Shown here in pieces: positions 46,372 to 54,128 of a stretch of 64,000 nucleotides of DNA. Positions within the stretch are counted from its first letter, which is position 1. Every line of letters begins with the position of its first letter. Under the pieces are notes generated by a model that saw only the letters and a program-made list of their open reading frames with translations, ran no database searches and was not told the origin of the DNA. Source of the stretch: Serratia proteamaculans (lineage in GTDB: Bacteria; Pseudomonadota; Gammaproteobacteria; Enterobacterales; Enterobacteriaceae); NCBI RefSeq assembly GCF_008830365.1, contig NZ_WBKI01000001.1, positions 1,426,001-1,490,000 on the forward strand, written 5' to 3'. The position numbers and the translations under genes are program-made.

Positions 46372-47709
46372 ATGAAGCATTGGTTTTCCGATGGTGCTTT
46401 TCGCTCCATCTTACGTAACGCCGCCTATTTAGGCTCCGGCAGTGTGGCTAGTGCATTGCTTGGGTTACTTGCGCTTTCTTGTGCCGGTAAAGGCATGTCG
46501 CCCGAAATGTTTGGTGTACTTGTAATCATTCAGGCTTATACAAAAGCGATCAGTGATTTTATCAAGTTTCAGACATGGCAATTCGTTGTTCAATTTGGCA
46601 CTCCTGCATTAGAACGCCAAAACATTCAACGCTTTCGTGACGTCATTTCATTTTCATTCGGTCTGGATATCGCGAGCGGAACGATTGCCGTGCTTGGCGG
46701 TATGTTATTACTCCCCTTCCTCTCTCACGCCTTAGGCTTGGATGAGGAAAGTTTTTGGCTCGCCATTCTTTACTGCACATTAATCCCGTCCATGACGTCG
46801 TCAACCCCTACGGGGATCTTACGGGCGTTTGACCGCTTCGATTTGATTGCAGTTCAGCAGGCTATAAAACCCTTTTTGCAGGCGATCGGAAGTGTCCTGT
46901 CTTATTATTTTGACTTGGGATTCCCGGGTTTTATCATCACATGGTATGCCTCCAACTTAATCGGAGGAACCCTGTTTTGGTGGTTTGCCGCGCGTGAATT
47001 ACGCCGCAGGAATATTCATAACGCGCTGAAACCACGGCTATTTAAGACCGCACGCCGCATAGAGGGCGCCTGGAATTTCGTATGGACAACCAATTTTGCA
47101 CATACGATTTGGGCTACGCGTAACTCGTGCAGTACCGTTTTAGTTGGCGTCGTTTTGGGTCCGGCGGCGGCTGGGTTGTTCAAAATTGCGATGACCTTCT
47201 TTGATGCCACAGGTACCCCGGCCAAGTTGCTGGAAAAGAGCTTCTATCCTGAGATCATGCGCCTGGATCCTCGCACGACAAAACCCTGGCTACTGGGCCT
47301 CCGATCGGCATTGTTAGCCGGGGGGATTGGCCTCGCCGTGGCACTTCTGGTGATCGTCGTTGGTAAGCCATTAATTTCAGTTGTTTTCGGTTACCAGTAC
47401 TTGCAAGCCTATGATTTAATACAAATCATGCTGGGTGCCATTATTGTGTCCATGCTGGGCTTTCCTCAGGAGTCCCTATTGTTTATGGCAGGCAAACAAC
47501 GGGCTTTCTTGATAGTGCAAACCATCGCCGCAGTCTCATACATTGGGCTCTTAATCGTCATGTCTCATGTCTTTGGTGTGCAAGGCGCGGCATTCGCTTA
47601 TTTGGCAGGCCAATGTCTAGACGTTTTGTTGACGCTAATTCCGACTATAAGTGCTTACCGTAATCGCTATTTACTGGGATTCAATGTATCCAGAGAGAGT
47701 AATCAATGA
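46372..47709 (+). CDS. Wzx-like lipid/polysaccharide flippase (MOP superfamily)
   Basis: Membrane protein of about 445 residues with 12 or more hydrophobic segments, of the polysaccharide transporter/Wzx type. It begins ILRNAAYLGSGSVASALLGLLALSCAGKGMS and contains the typical amphipathic RLDP and SVVFGYQYLQAYDLIQI stretches. Such proteins flip lipid-linked molecules across the inner membrane. No glycosyltransferases surround it, so a phosphorylated or decorated sphingolipid is a plausible cargo (inference). Upstream in-frame starts at 46336 and 46357 are possible. The stop overlaps the next ATG (ATGA). Confidence 0.82.
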   Translation: MKHWFSDGAFRSILRNAAYLGSGSVASALLGLLALSCAGKGMSPEMFGVLVIIQAYTKAISDFIKFQTWQFVVQFGTPALERQNIQRFRDVISFSFGLDIASGTIAVLGGMLLLPFLSHALGLDEESFWLAILYCTLIPSMTSSTPTGILRAFDRFDLIAVQQAIKPFLQAIGSVLSYYFDLGFPGFIITWYASNLIGGTLFWWFAARELRRRNIHNALKPRLFKTARRIEGAWNFVWTTNFAHTIWATRNSCSTVLVGVVLGPAAAGLFKIAMTFFDATGTPAKLLEKSFYPEIMRLDPRTTKPWLLGLRSALLAGGIGLAVALLVIVVGKPLISVVFGYQYLQAYDLIQIMLGAIIVSMLGFPQESLLFMAGKQRAFLIVQTIAAVSYIGLLIVMSHVFGVQGAAFAYLAGQCLDVLLTLIPTISAYRNRYLLGFNVSRESNQ

Positions 47710-48548
47710 CTAATAGCAGCAACAGGAAAAAATTCTCAACAGAAACGATCCAATTACTATTTACTGCGGTAGAGACAGATGACATCGTTGAGGCAGATAT
47801 CCATTTACCTCAACATATTGACTTGCAATGTTCCTATGAGAGCATTCAGGATAATTATGCCTTGTGTCTGCAGTTTTGGCAGGACGGTTTCACCCGACAG
47901 GAGCTATCACGCTTAGTTAATGATTTTATTGAAGATGTAGAATTATCTGCGGCAACGCGTATGCGCTATAAGTATATTCGTGCGCGTTATAAGCATTTAC
48001 GCTTTGCTCAGCGCCTTTACAGCAAAAAGCATAATTCCAATCACCTTTTTCACTTAACAACCGTAGTTCTTGGGCATTTTCAGGATGCTTTTCGCAACGG
48101 CAATAAAGAAAACCTTAAACTCTACGGTAATATTCTCCGAATCCTCCTCAGCAAGCCGATTTGGTCGCTGGTGAATTACGCTTTGCGTCATATTCACTTA
48201 GAAACCGAGAGCAATTTTATTGCATATCGCCAGGAGCAAATGCGCGAACTTCAGAGGCTAATTGCTGATCCACAGCTCACTGGAAAGCAGTTCCACGATG
48301 TGCGGAAAATTATTAGCCAACAAGTCTCATTTTACGACACGCTGAGATCTATAGATCCCAGCAACCGGGAAGCCCGTCAGATTTCCAGATTTTTGGCCGC
48401 TATTAATGGGTTAATGGGAGATCGGCATGATGTGATGGTGGCGGATAAGCTGGCCGGGGGGAAATCCTATGATGAGCCAACGATGCTGGATGTCGATATT
48501 CGCCAACGTCTGGAGTTACTTCTCGAGCGATATCCTATGCAACTTTAG
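47706..48548 (+). CDS. Helical protein with CHAD-like C-terminal region
   Basis: A 280-residue soluble, all-helical protein, not clearly recognised. Residues ~195-265 (FHDVRKIISQQVSFYDTL... then AAINGLMGDRHDVMVADKLA) resemble the end of a CHAD domain, a histidine-rich helical fold that binds phosphate or polyphosphate. The start overlaps the flippase stop, implying coupled expression. A CHAD-like protein beside kinases and a transporter suggests recognition of phosphorylated molecules, but this is speculative. Confidence 0.6.
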   Translation: MTNSSNRKKFSTETIQLLFTAVETDDIVEADIHLPQHIDLQCSYESIQDNYALCLQFWQDGFTRQELSRLVNDFIEDVELSAATRMRYKYIRARYKHLRFAQRLYSKKHNSNHLFHLTTVVLGHFQDAFRNGNKENLKLYGNILRILLSKPIWSLVNYALRHIHLETESNFIAYRQEQMRELQRLIADPQLTGKQFHDVRKIISQQVSFYDTLRSIDPSNREARQISRFLAAINGLMGDRHDVMVADKLAGGKSYDEPTMLDVDIRQRLELLLERYPMQL

Positions 48549-48610
48549 CCGCAAGGGGAGATTACCGCTCTCCTCCGTAGCCACGATTTTTATACATTAT
48601 GGTTATTTTC

Positions 48611-49177
48611 ATGACGTTACGTAGATTACTGACAATTTCGCTGCTGCTGTTCCCATTGGTAACATCAGCGCATAATTTTGTTCAGGGTGAACCTGTCGCA
48701 CCGGTAGTCATAGCCGATCGTGGAGAGTTACTGCTTGAAAATGACAATTTTCGCTATAAGAAATGGGGTAGTTCAGAACTGACAGGAAAAGTTCGCGTCA
48801 TTCAGTGCATCGCTGGCCGCACCTCTGCCAAGAAGAAAAACTCGATGCTGATTACCGCCGTCAAGGAAGCGAATTTTCCGAACGACCGTTTTCAGCCTAC
48901 CACTATCGTCAATACTGACGATGCGATTCCGGGCTCGGGCTTCTTCGTGCGCAGTAAAATTGAGAAAAACAAAAGGCATTATCCCTGGGCACAATTCATT
49001 GTCGATAGTAATGGGCTGGTCCATAACGCCTGGAAGCTGCCAGAAGAAAGTTCAACAATTGTGGTACTGGATAAAGCAGGACGCGTCCAATGGGCAAAAG
49101 ATGGAGCTCTGACCCCGGATGAGGTTAATCAGGTGATCGCCCTGCTGCGAAAGCTGATTGCCAATGATAAATCATGA
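48611..49177 (+). CDS. ytfJ: YtfJ-family periplasmic protein
   Basis: A 188-residue protein with a signal peptide (RRLLTISLLLFPLVTSAHN) and the YtfJ body: GELLLENDNF, GKVRVIQ, IAGRTSAK, NTDDAIPGSGFFVRS, YPWAQFIVDSNG and VQWAKDGALTPDEV. It has a thioredoxin-like fold; the function is unknown in Escherichia. It keeps one Cys (IQC) but no CxxC. The preferred ATG is 48611; the frame opens 12 bases earlier. Its place between the CHAD-like gene and the LptF/G-like pair is unusual, since Escherichia ytfJ is elsewhere. Confidence 0.88.
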   Translation: MTLRRLLTISLLLFPLVTSAHNFVQGEPVAPVVIADRGELLLENDNFRYKKWGSSELTGKVRVIQCIAGRTSAKKKNSMLITAVKEANFPNDRFQPTTIVNTDDAIPGSGFFVRSKIEKNKRHYPWAQFIVDSNGLVHNAWKLPEESSTIVVLDKAGRVQWAKDGALTPDEVNQVIALLRKLIANDKS

Positions 49178-49247
49178 AGAAAAACGTGCTGGAAGAGGGC
49201 CTTTTCTCAGCAAACATGCGTTTGATATTAAGGGATATAACTAGCTT

Positions 49248-50318
49248 ATGGCTTTGATTGAGCGCTATATCATGGTTGAAATCCGCCGATTAGTGATGAT
49301 CATTGTGGGTTTTCTCATCTTTATGTTTGCCAGCTATTCAGCCCAACGGTATCTCACAGAAGCGGCCAATGGGACATTGGCTCTGCAAATCGTATTTGAT
49401 GTTGTCTGTTATAAGATATTGATTGCATTGGAGATGCTTCTACCAGTAGGCCTTTATGTTGCCGTCGCGGTTGCGCTGGGCCAGCTCTACAGCGATTCTG
49501 AAATAACCGCAATTCACGCCTCTGGCGCCAGCCCGTGGCGGCTATACAAAGCGGTGTTGGTACTTGCCATTCCTCTGGCCCTGTTAGTAACATTTCTTTC
49601 TCTGTACGGCAGACCCTGGGCTTACGCCAATATTTATCAGTTGGAACAACAGTCACAATCCGTGCTGGACGTGAGTCATCTGCAGGCGAATAAGTTTAAC
49701 GTTAATGGCAGCGGCAGAATGATCCTCGCCTCTCGTATTGACCCAACGTCAAATCATCTTACAGACGCATTGATTTATTCACGCTCGACCAACAATACCA
49801 GTTTATATCGGGCTCATTCGGTTGAAGTTATAGATCCCTCGCCTTCAAGCCCCTCCGTGATGCTAAAATCCGGAACCGCCTATGTGTTAGATCGCAAAGG
49901 CACAGATGATAACATGCAGAATTATAAAAATTTAAAAATATCGCTTAAACCTTTTATTGAAAGCATAGACGTCAAGCGGAAATCAGCATCATTGGCAGCG
50001 TTATCTCGCTCCACTGACCCTGCAGACAGGGCGGAATTACAATGGCGGGAAAGTCGTGGTATCAGCACCCTGCTGATGGTGTTATTGGCGATTCCTTTAA
50101 GCCGCATAAAACCTCGCCAGGGTCGCTATACAACACTGCTCCCCCTTACGCTCTTATTTACCACTATTTTTTATGGTGGGAATATCTGCCGCACGTTGGT
50201 GGCTAACGGTACTCTTCCCATTACTCCAGGTGTCTGGTTAGTCCCGATATTAATGTCCATCGGCCTGTTAATTCTAATTGTGCGCGATTTCTCACTGCTA
50301 CGGAAACCATTTCGATGA
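49248..50318 (+). CDS. LptF-like permease of an LPS-transport-type ABC system
   Basis: A 356-residue protein of the LptF/LptG (YjgP/YjgQ) family. Membrane helices lie near the N-terminus (LVMIIVGFLIFMFASYSAQ), around 60-120 (ALEMLLPVGLYVAVAVALGQLYSDSEITAIHASG, the coupling-helix region), and three at the C-terminus. A periplasmic beta-jellyroll region of about 130 residues lies between. The E-I-TAIHASGASPWRL segment is the family hallmark that contacts LptB. It overlaps the LptG-like gene (ATGA). The usual lptFG pair normally sits by pepA, so this is probably a paralogous pair. Confidence 0.85.
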   Translation: MALIERYIMVEIRRLVMIIVGFLIFMFASYSAQRYLTEAANGTLALQIVFDVVCYKILIALEMLLPVGLYVAVAVALGQLYSDSEITAIHASGASPWRLYKAVLVLAIPLALLVTFLSLYGRPWAYANIYQLEQQSQSVLDVSHLQANKFNVNGSGRMILASRIDPTSNHLTDALIYSRSTNNTSLYRAHSVEVIDPSPSSPSVMLKSGTAYVLDRKGTDDNMQNYKNLKISLKPFIESIDVKRKSASLAALSRSTDPADRAELQWRESRGISTLLMVLLAIPLSRIKPRQGRYTTLLPLTLLFTTIFYGGNICRTLVANGTLPITPGVWLVPILMSIGLLILIVRDFSLLRKPFR

Positions 50319-51394
50319 ACATCTTCAGTCGTTATTTGATCCGTAATCTCTTTATCGGATTTGCAGCCGCTGCCGGATTGTTAATTCCATTATTTACCAC
50401 CTTTAATCTGATCAACGAGCTAGAGGACGTCACTCCCAATGGATACCACTGGACTCAGGCGCTGTTAGTTGTGTTAATGACATTACCCAGAAGCCTCGTT
50501 GATCTCGGCCCGTTTATCGCCTTGCTGGGTGGCATCGTCGGACTTGGACAACTGTCAAAAACGCTTGAATTGACGGCGATGCGTACCGCTGGCTTTTCAA
50601 TATTCAGAATTGCTCTGGTGACTCTTTATACCGGCCTTTTTATCAATCTGTCATTAGGTGCTCTCGATGAGTGGGTAGCCTCACCGATGCAGCAACAAGC
50701 CCAGGAGCTTAAAGAAACTGCCCTGGCTAAAACCAATAAAGGCGCTGACTCCGGCAATGCCTTGTGGGCCAGAAGTGGCAATGAATTTGTTACCGTAAAA
50801 TCCCTGGATAAGCAAAACCAACCCGTCGGGATCGAGATATTTCGCTACAAATCCGACCTCGCCCTTGAATCCTACGTTTACGCTGAAAAGGCTACCACCG
50901 CCAATAACGGACTGTGGACCTTGCATCAAGTCATGCAGAAACAATGGAAAAACAAAAAAGAAGTCGTACAAACCTATGATAATTTACCCTGGCAATCTCT
51001 ATTTTCCGGAATGAACCTGAAAAGCCTGACCTTGCCTGCTGATAACTTCTCTATCAAACAACTGAAGCAATACATTCATTATCTGCAAAGTTCAGAACAA
51101 CCCAGTAATGAATATCAAATCGCTTTATGGCAAAAACTGGGTCGCCCAATTTTAGTCTTGGCCATGATTTTATTAGCCATCCCATTCACCTTCAGTATTC
51201 CCCGTGCGCCAGGGATGGGTAGCCGTTTAGCCATTGGTGTCATTGTTGGGCTGCTTACGTATATTATATACCAGATAATGCTTAACCTTGGATTGCTGTT
51301 TTCTTTCAACGTTCAATTAACGACCCTTGCCCCTCCTATTTTATTATTGATGCTATCTTTAGCGCTCGTTCATCGATTTAATAAGCAACATTAA
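50315..51394 (+). CDS. LptG-like permease of an LPS-transport-type ABC system
   Basis: A 359-residue partner of the LptF-like protein. It has N-terminal helices (NLFIGFAAAAGLLIPLFTTF), the coupling region LGQLSKTLELTAMRTAGFSIFRI, a periplasmic domain (ALWARSGNEFVTVKS), the FSIKQLKQYIHYLQSS motif and the C-terminal helices after RPILVLAMILLAIPFTFS. No lptB, lptC or lptA copy is adjacent, so it would have to share the housekeeping ATPase LptB or use another. Proposed role: extraction of a sphingolipid or glycolipid from the inner membrane for outer membrane delivery (inference). Confidence 0.86.
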   Translation: MNIFSRYLIRNLFIGFAAAAGLLIPLFTTFNLINELEDVTPNGYHWTQALLVVLMTLPRSLVDLGPFIALLGGIVGLGQLSKTLELTAMRTAGFSIFRIALVTLYTGLFINLSLGALDEWVASPMQQQAQELKETALAKTNKGADSGNALWARSGNEFVTVKSLDKQNQPVGIEIFRYKSDLALESYVYAEKATTANNGLWTLHQVMQKQWKNKKEVVQTYDNLPWQSLFSGMNLKSLTLPADNFSIKQLKQYIHYLQSSEQPSNEYQIALWQKLGRPILVLAMILLAIPFTFSIPRAPGMGSRLAIGVIVGLLTYIIYQIMLNLGLLFSFNVQLTTLAPPILLLMLSLALVHRFNKQH

Positions 51395-51546
51395 AATATA
51401 TCCCAATTGCGGATTGTTATTAAACAACCCATAGGTAATATCCCAAGGTGTGAATAGATAAAAGTGTTAATCCAGAGTCTGGTCTGGATGAAAATGCTAT
51501 GTGTGACGGGGATCGTTGAAAGAATTTTAGCTAAGTGCTTGAATAA

Positions 51547-51636
51547 TGGCGGAGAGAGGGGGATTTGAACCCCCGGTAGAGTTGCCCCTACTCCAGTTTT
51601 CGAGACTGGTCCGTTCAGCCGCTCCGGCATCTCTCC
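51547..51636 (-). tRNA. tRNA-Ser (CGA)
   Basis: A 90-base class II tRNA including an encoded CCA. The acceptor is GGAGAGA/TCTCTCC, with a long variable arm (TAGGGGCAACTC region) and a T-loop GGTTCAAATC. The anticodon CGA lies in the loop of CCAGTCTCGAAAACTGG. It lies on the minus strand with its 3' end facing the sphingolipid block. In Escherichia the corresponding serU lies close to mtfA and asnT. Confidence 0.96.
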
Positions 51637-51728
51637 TTCAAGTGCTTGCTATCATGCCCCTTTTTGCGGCATTTTTACAGGGTTAGCCTCCTGCCGAATG
51701 TTCAAGTGACGACTTAACGAGCAATACG

Positions 51729-52517
51729 ATGATTAAATGGCCGTGGAAAACGCATCAACCGCAAGCGGAAACGCTTGCCCAGTGGCAAGACGCGCTGGCT
51801 ATTCCCCTGCTCTCTCCACTGGATAAGCAGGAACAACAGCGGCTGATTGCCGTTGCCGGGCAAATTTTACAACTAAAACGCATTGTCCCCTTGCAGGGGC
51901 TGGTGCTGACCTCACAAATGCAGGCACGTATTGCCCTGCTGTTCGCTTTGCCGGTGCTGGAACTGGGGGCCGAGTGCCTCGACGGCTTCAATGAGATCCT
52001 GCTTTACCCTACACCGTTCGTGGTGGAAGACGAATGGCAGGACGACTTCGGCCTGGTTCACTCCGGGCCGGTGGTGCAGTCCGGTCAGAGCTGGGAACAG
52101 GGGCCGATCGTGCTTAACTGGCAGGATGTGCAGGACTCTTTTGATCTCTCCGGCTTTAACCTGGTGATCCACGAAGCGGTACACAAGCTGGATATGCGCA
52201 ACGGTGGCAGCGCCACCGGCATCCCACCGATTCCGCTGCGCGATATCGCTGCCTGGGAACATGACCTGCATGCCGCGATGGAAAACCTGCAGGATGAGAT
52301 CGACATGGTCGGCGAAGAAGCCGCCAGCATGGACGCCTACGCCGCCACCGATCCGGCCGAGTGCTTTGCGGTACTGTCGGAGTATTTTTTCAGTGCGCCC
52401 GAGCTGCTGGCCAACCGTTTCCCACTGCTGTACCAGCATTTCTGCCGCTTCTATAAACAGGATCCGCTGGCACGCTTGCAGCGGTTGCAGGCCGAAGATG
52501 ACGCAGAACAGCCATAA
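51729..52517 (+). CDS. mtfA: MtfA, Mlc-interacting zinc peptidase
   Basis: Cytoplasmic zinc aminopeptidase that binds and inactivates the glucose repressor Mlc (DgsA), thereby affecting ptsG expression. The 262-residue product has HEAVH at residues 148-152 and the third ligand Glu211 in [14 protein letters not shown], the residues known in Escherichia MtfA. It is flanked by tRNA-Ser and tRNA-Asn, a conserved enterobacterial arrangement. Confidence 0.95.
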   Translation: MIKWPWKTHQPQAETLAQWQDALAIPLLSPLDKQEQQRLIAVAGQILQLKRIVPLQGLVLTSQMQARIALLFALPVLELGAECLDGFNEILLYPTPFVVEDEWQDDFGLVHSGPVVQSGQSWEQGPIVLNWQDVQDSFDLSGFNLVIHEAVHKLDMRNGGSATGIPPIPLRDIAAWEHDLHAAMENLQDEIDMVGEEAASMDAYAATDPAECFAVLSEYFFSAPELLANRFPLLYQHFCRFYKQDPLARLQRLQAEDDAEQP

Positions 52518-52572
52518 GTCGGCTCGCATTGCTCAGATGCTGAGCAGTCGCACCGAATCGGCGATTTTAGCG

Positions 52573-52601
52573 TTGACACATTCTGGGTGGCTGGATATGA
52601 T
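52573..52601 (+). promoter_or_regulatory. tRNA-Asn promoter
   Basis: TTGACA (52573-52578) and TATGAT (52596-52601) are separated by 17 bases, a near-perfect sigma-70 promoter. It is followed by a GC-rich discriminator (GCGCCCC) typical of stringently controlled stable-RNA genes. It ends 18 bases before the tRNA-Asn. Confidence 0.85.
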
Positions 52602-52619
52602 GCGCCCCGTTCAGACAAT

Positions 52620-52695
52620 TCCTCTGTAGTTCAGTCGGTAGAACGGCGGACTGTTAATCCGTATGTCACTGGTTCGAGTCCAGTCAGAGGAGCCA
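52620..52695 (+). tRNA. tRNA-Asn (GTT)
   Basis: A 76-base tRNA ending in encoded CCA. The acceptor stem is TCCTCTG/CAGAGGA, the D-loop region is AGTTCAGTCGGTAGA, the anticodon GTT is at 52653-52655, and the T-loop is GGTTCGAGTCC. The sequence is that of enterobacterial tRNA-Asn, a frequent island insertion site, but no integrase lies downstream here. Confidence 0.97.
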
Positions 52696-52701
52696 AATTC
52701 G

Positions 52702-52737
52702 AAAGACCCGCTTAAGGAAACTTAGGCGGGTCTTTTG
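52702..52737 (+). terminator. Rho-independent terminator of tRNA-Asn
   Basis: AAAGACCCGC and GCGGGTCTTT, extended by TTAAG/CTTAG around a GAAA tetraloop, form about a 15-bp stem that runs into a TTTT tract. It lies just after the tRNA. Confidence 0.92.
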
Positions 52738-52829
52738 CCATCCAAGCGTTTAACGCCTGCCATTTTTGTCTTCTCTCATCCTGTTGATCTTCTGTTTTTC
52801 CTCACATATAGTTAGGCACCATACTACAT

Positions 52830-53339
52830 ATGGACCCAATCGTGAAACTCGAAAAAAAATACCTGTCTCTGCTCCAGGAAGCTCAGCGGCGTCAGCTTCC
52901 TGACCAGGACAATATCCGGCTGTGTTTTCAGACACTTTCACTAGCCTCCGCCATCGATCGTGACTGCGCCTCACTACTGGCACCTCATGCCTTGTCTGAA
53001 GGCCGCTTCGTCATGCTGTTCTTGCTTGATGCAGCCTCAGAAGGGTTGGCCCCCAATGAGCTGGCCGAAAAAGCAGGAGTCACCCGTGCTACGGTCACGG
53101 GTCTGCTAAACGGCCTGGAACGTGAGTGCCTGATTGAGCGCCAGACCGATGCCAGTGACGGTCGTGCATTACGAATCCAATTGACGCCTCATGGACAACA
53201 GGTTGCCAGAATGGTTTTCGAACAACATAGCCACTGGATCGCTGGCCTGTTCGGAAACCTCTCCACTGCAGAGCGAACTCAGTTGGCTCTGTTACTCGAT
53301 AAAGTCGCCGCCAATGTAACGTCTGCCCAAAAGGAATAA
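52830..53339 (+). CDS. MarR-family transcriptional regulator
   Basis: A 169-residue MarR protein. The winged HTH reads LAPNELAEKAGVTRATVTGLLNGLE, followed by the wing ERQTDASDGRALRIQLT, with dimerising helices at both ends. It lies 5 bases upstream of a HEAT-repeat gene, so the two form an operon. The ligand and target are unknown; autoregulation of the pair is the simplest guess. Confidence 0.9.
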   Translation: MDPIVKLEKKYLSLLQEAQRRQLPDQDNIRLCFQTLSLASAIDRDCASLLAPHALSEGRFVMLFLLDAASEGLAPNELAEKAGVTRATVTGLLNGLERECLIERQTDASDGRALRIQLTPHGQQVARMVFEQHSHWIAGLFGNLSTAERTQLALLLDKVAANVTSAQKE

Positions 53340-53344
53340 TCGAT

Positions 53345-54121
53345 ATGTGCCATTCTGTCACTCGTAAAGGAGCAAGCCGAGCTGCAGACATTACCCCCGA
53401 TATTTTGGATGCGCTATCCCGTGGTGAGCTGCAGAGCGCCACCCTGGTTGAAGTATTGGCGCTTGACCAAAGGTTATTGCTAGGTACCGTTTTCCCAGCC
53501 CTGTCACCACAAGCACGGCTTGCCGCCGAAGAGGCTTGTCAGTTGGGTATCGTCAAGCGAATGGAGGGGATTGCCCGCGTTTTGTTGAGCGATCTCGGTG
53601 CCACTGGCATCAACCCTTGCCTGTCGCACAGCTCAGACACTGTGCGCGGCTGGGCCTGTTTCATGATCGGGGCACAGTCTGGAACATCCTTAACCGAGAG
53701 GTTGGATGCCATCCGCCCGCTGGCTGACGACGCCCATTTCGGTGTCCGTGAATGGGCTTGGCTGGCAGTTCGTCCGCATTTGGTGAAAGCGTTAGATGAG
53801 GCTATCGAACACTTGGCGACGTGGGCACGCTCCCCCTCTGAGTATCTTCGCCGCTTCTCCAGCGAAGCATTACGGCCCCGCGGCGTCTGGTGTGCCCACA
53901 TTGCCATACTTAAACAACAGCCTGAACGGGTATTGCCAATACTCTCCCTCTTAAGGGCTGATCCATCCACTTACGTTCAGGATTCAGTGGCTAACTGGCT
54001 TAACGATGCTGCCAAGGACAGGCCCGAATGGGTCGCAGATTTGTGTCAGCAATGGCTGCAAGACTCTCCGCCCACCGCGACACGGCGTATCTGCCAACGT
54101 GCCATGCGCAATCTGAAATGA
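53345..54121 (+). CDS. HEAT-repeat protein of the DNA alkylation repair (AlkD-like) group
   Basis: An all-helical 258-residue protein of the AlkD/AlkC HEAT-like superfamily. Typical motifs are FMIGAQSG, VREWAWLAVRPHL, YLRRFSSEALRPRGVWC and DPSTYVQDSVANWLNDAAKDRPEWV. Members excise alkylated bases or act as uncharacterised HEAT scaffolds. The DPSxYVQxSVxNxLND motif supports the family. Activity is not proven by sequence. It is cotranscribed with the MarR gene. Confidence 0.8.
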   Translation: MCHSVTRKGASRAADITPDILDALSRGELQSATLVEVLALDQRLLLGTVFPALSPQARLAAEEACQLGIVKRMEGIARVLLSDLGATGINPCLSHSSDTVRGWACFMIGAQSGTSLTERLDAIRPLADDAHFGVREWAWLAVRPHLVKALDEAIEHLATWARSPSEYLRRFSSEALRPRGVWCAHIAILKQQPERVLPILSLLRADPSTYVQDSVANWLNDAAKDRPEWVADLCQQWLQDSPPTATRRICQRAMRNLK

Positions 54122-54128
54122 AGGCAAT

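Noticed and set aside
52620..52830. tRNA-Asn as the border of a mobile island
   Set aside because: Directly downstream come a terminator and ordinary MarR/HEAT genes, with no integrase or repeat.
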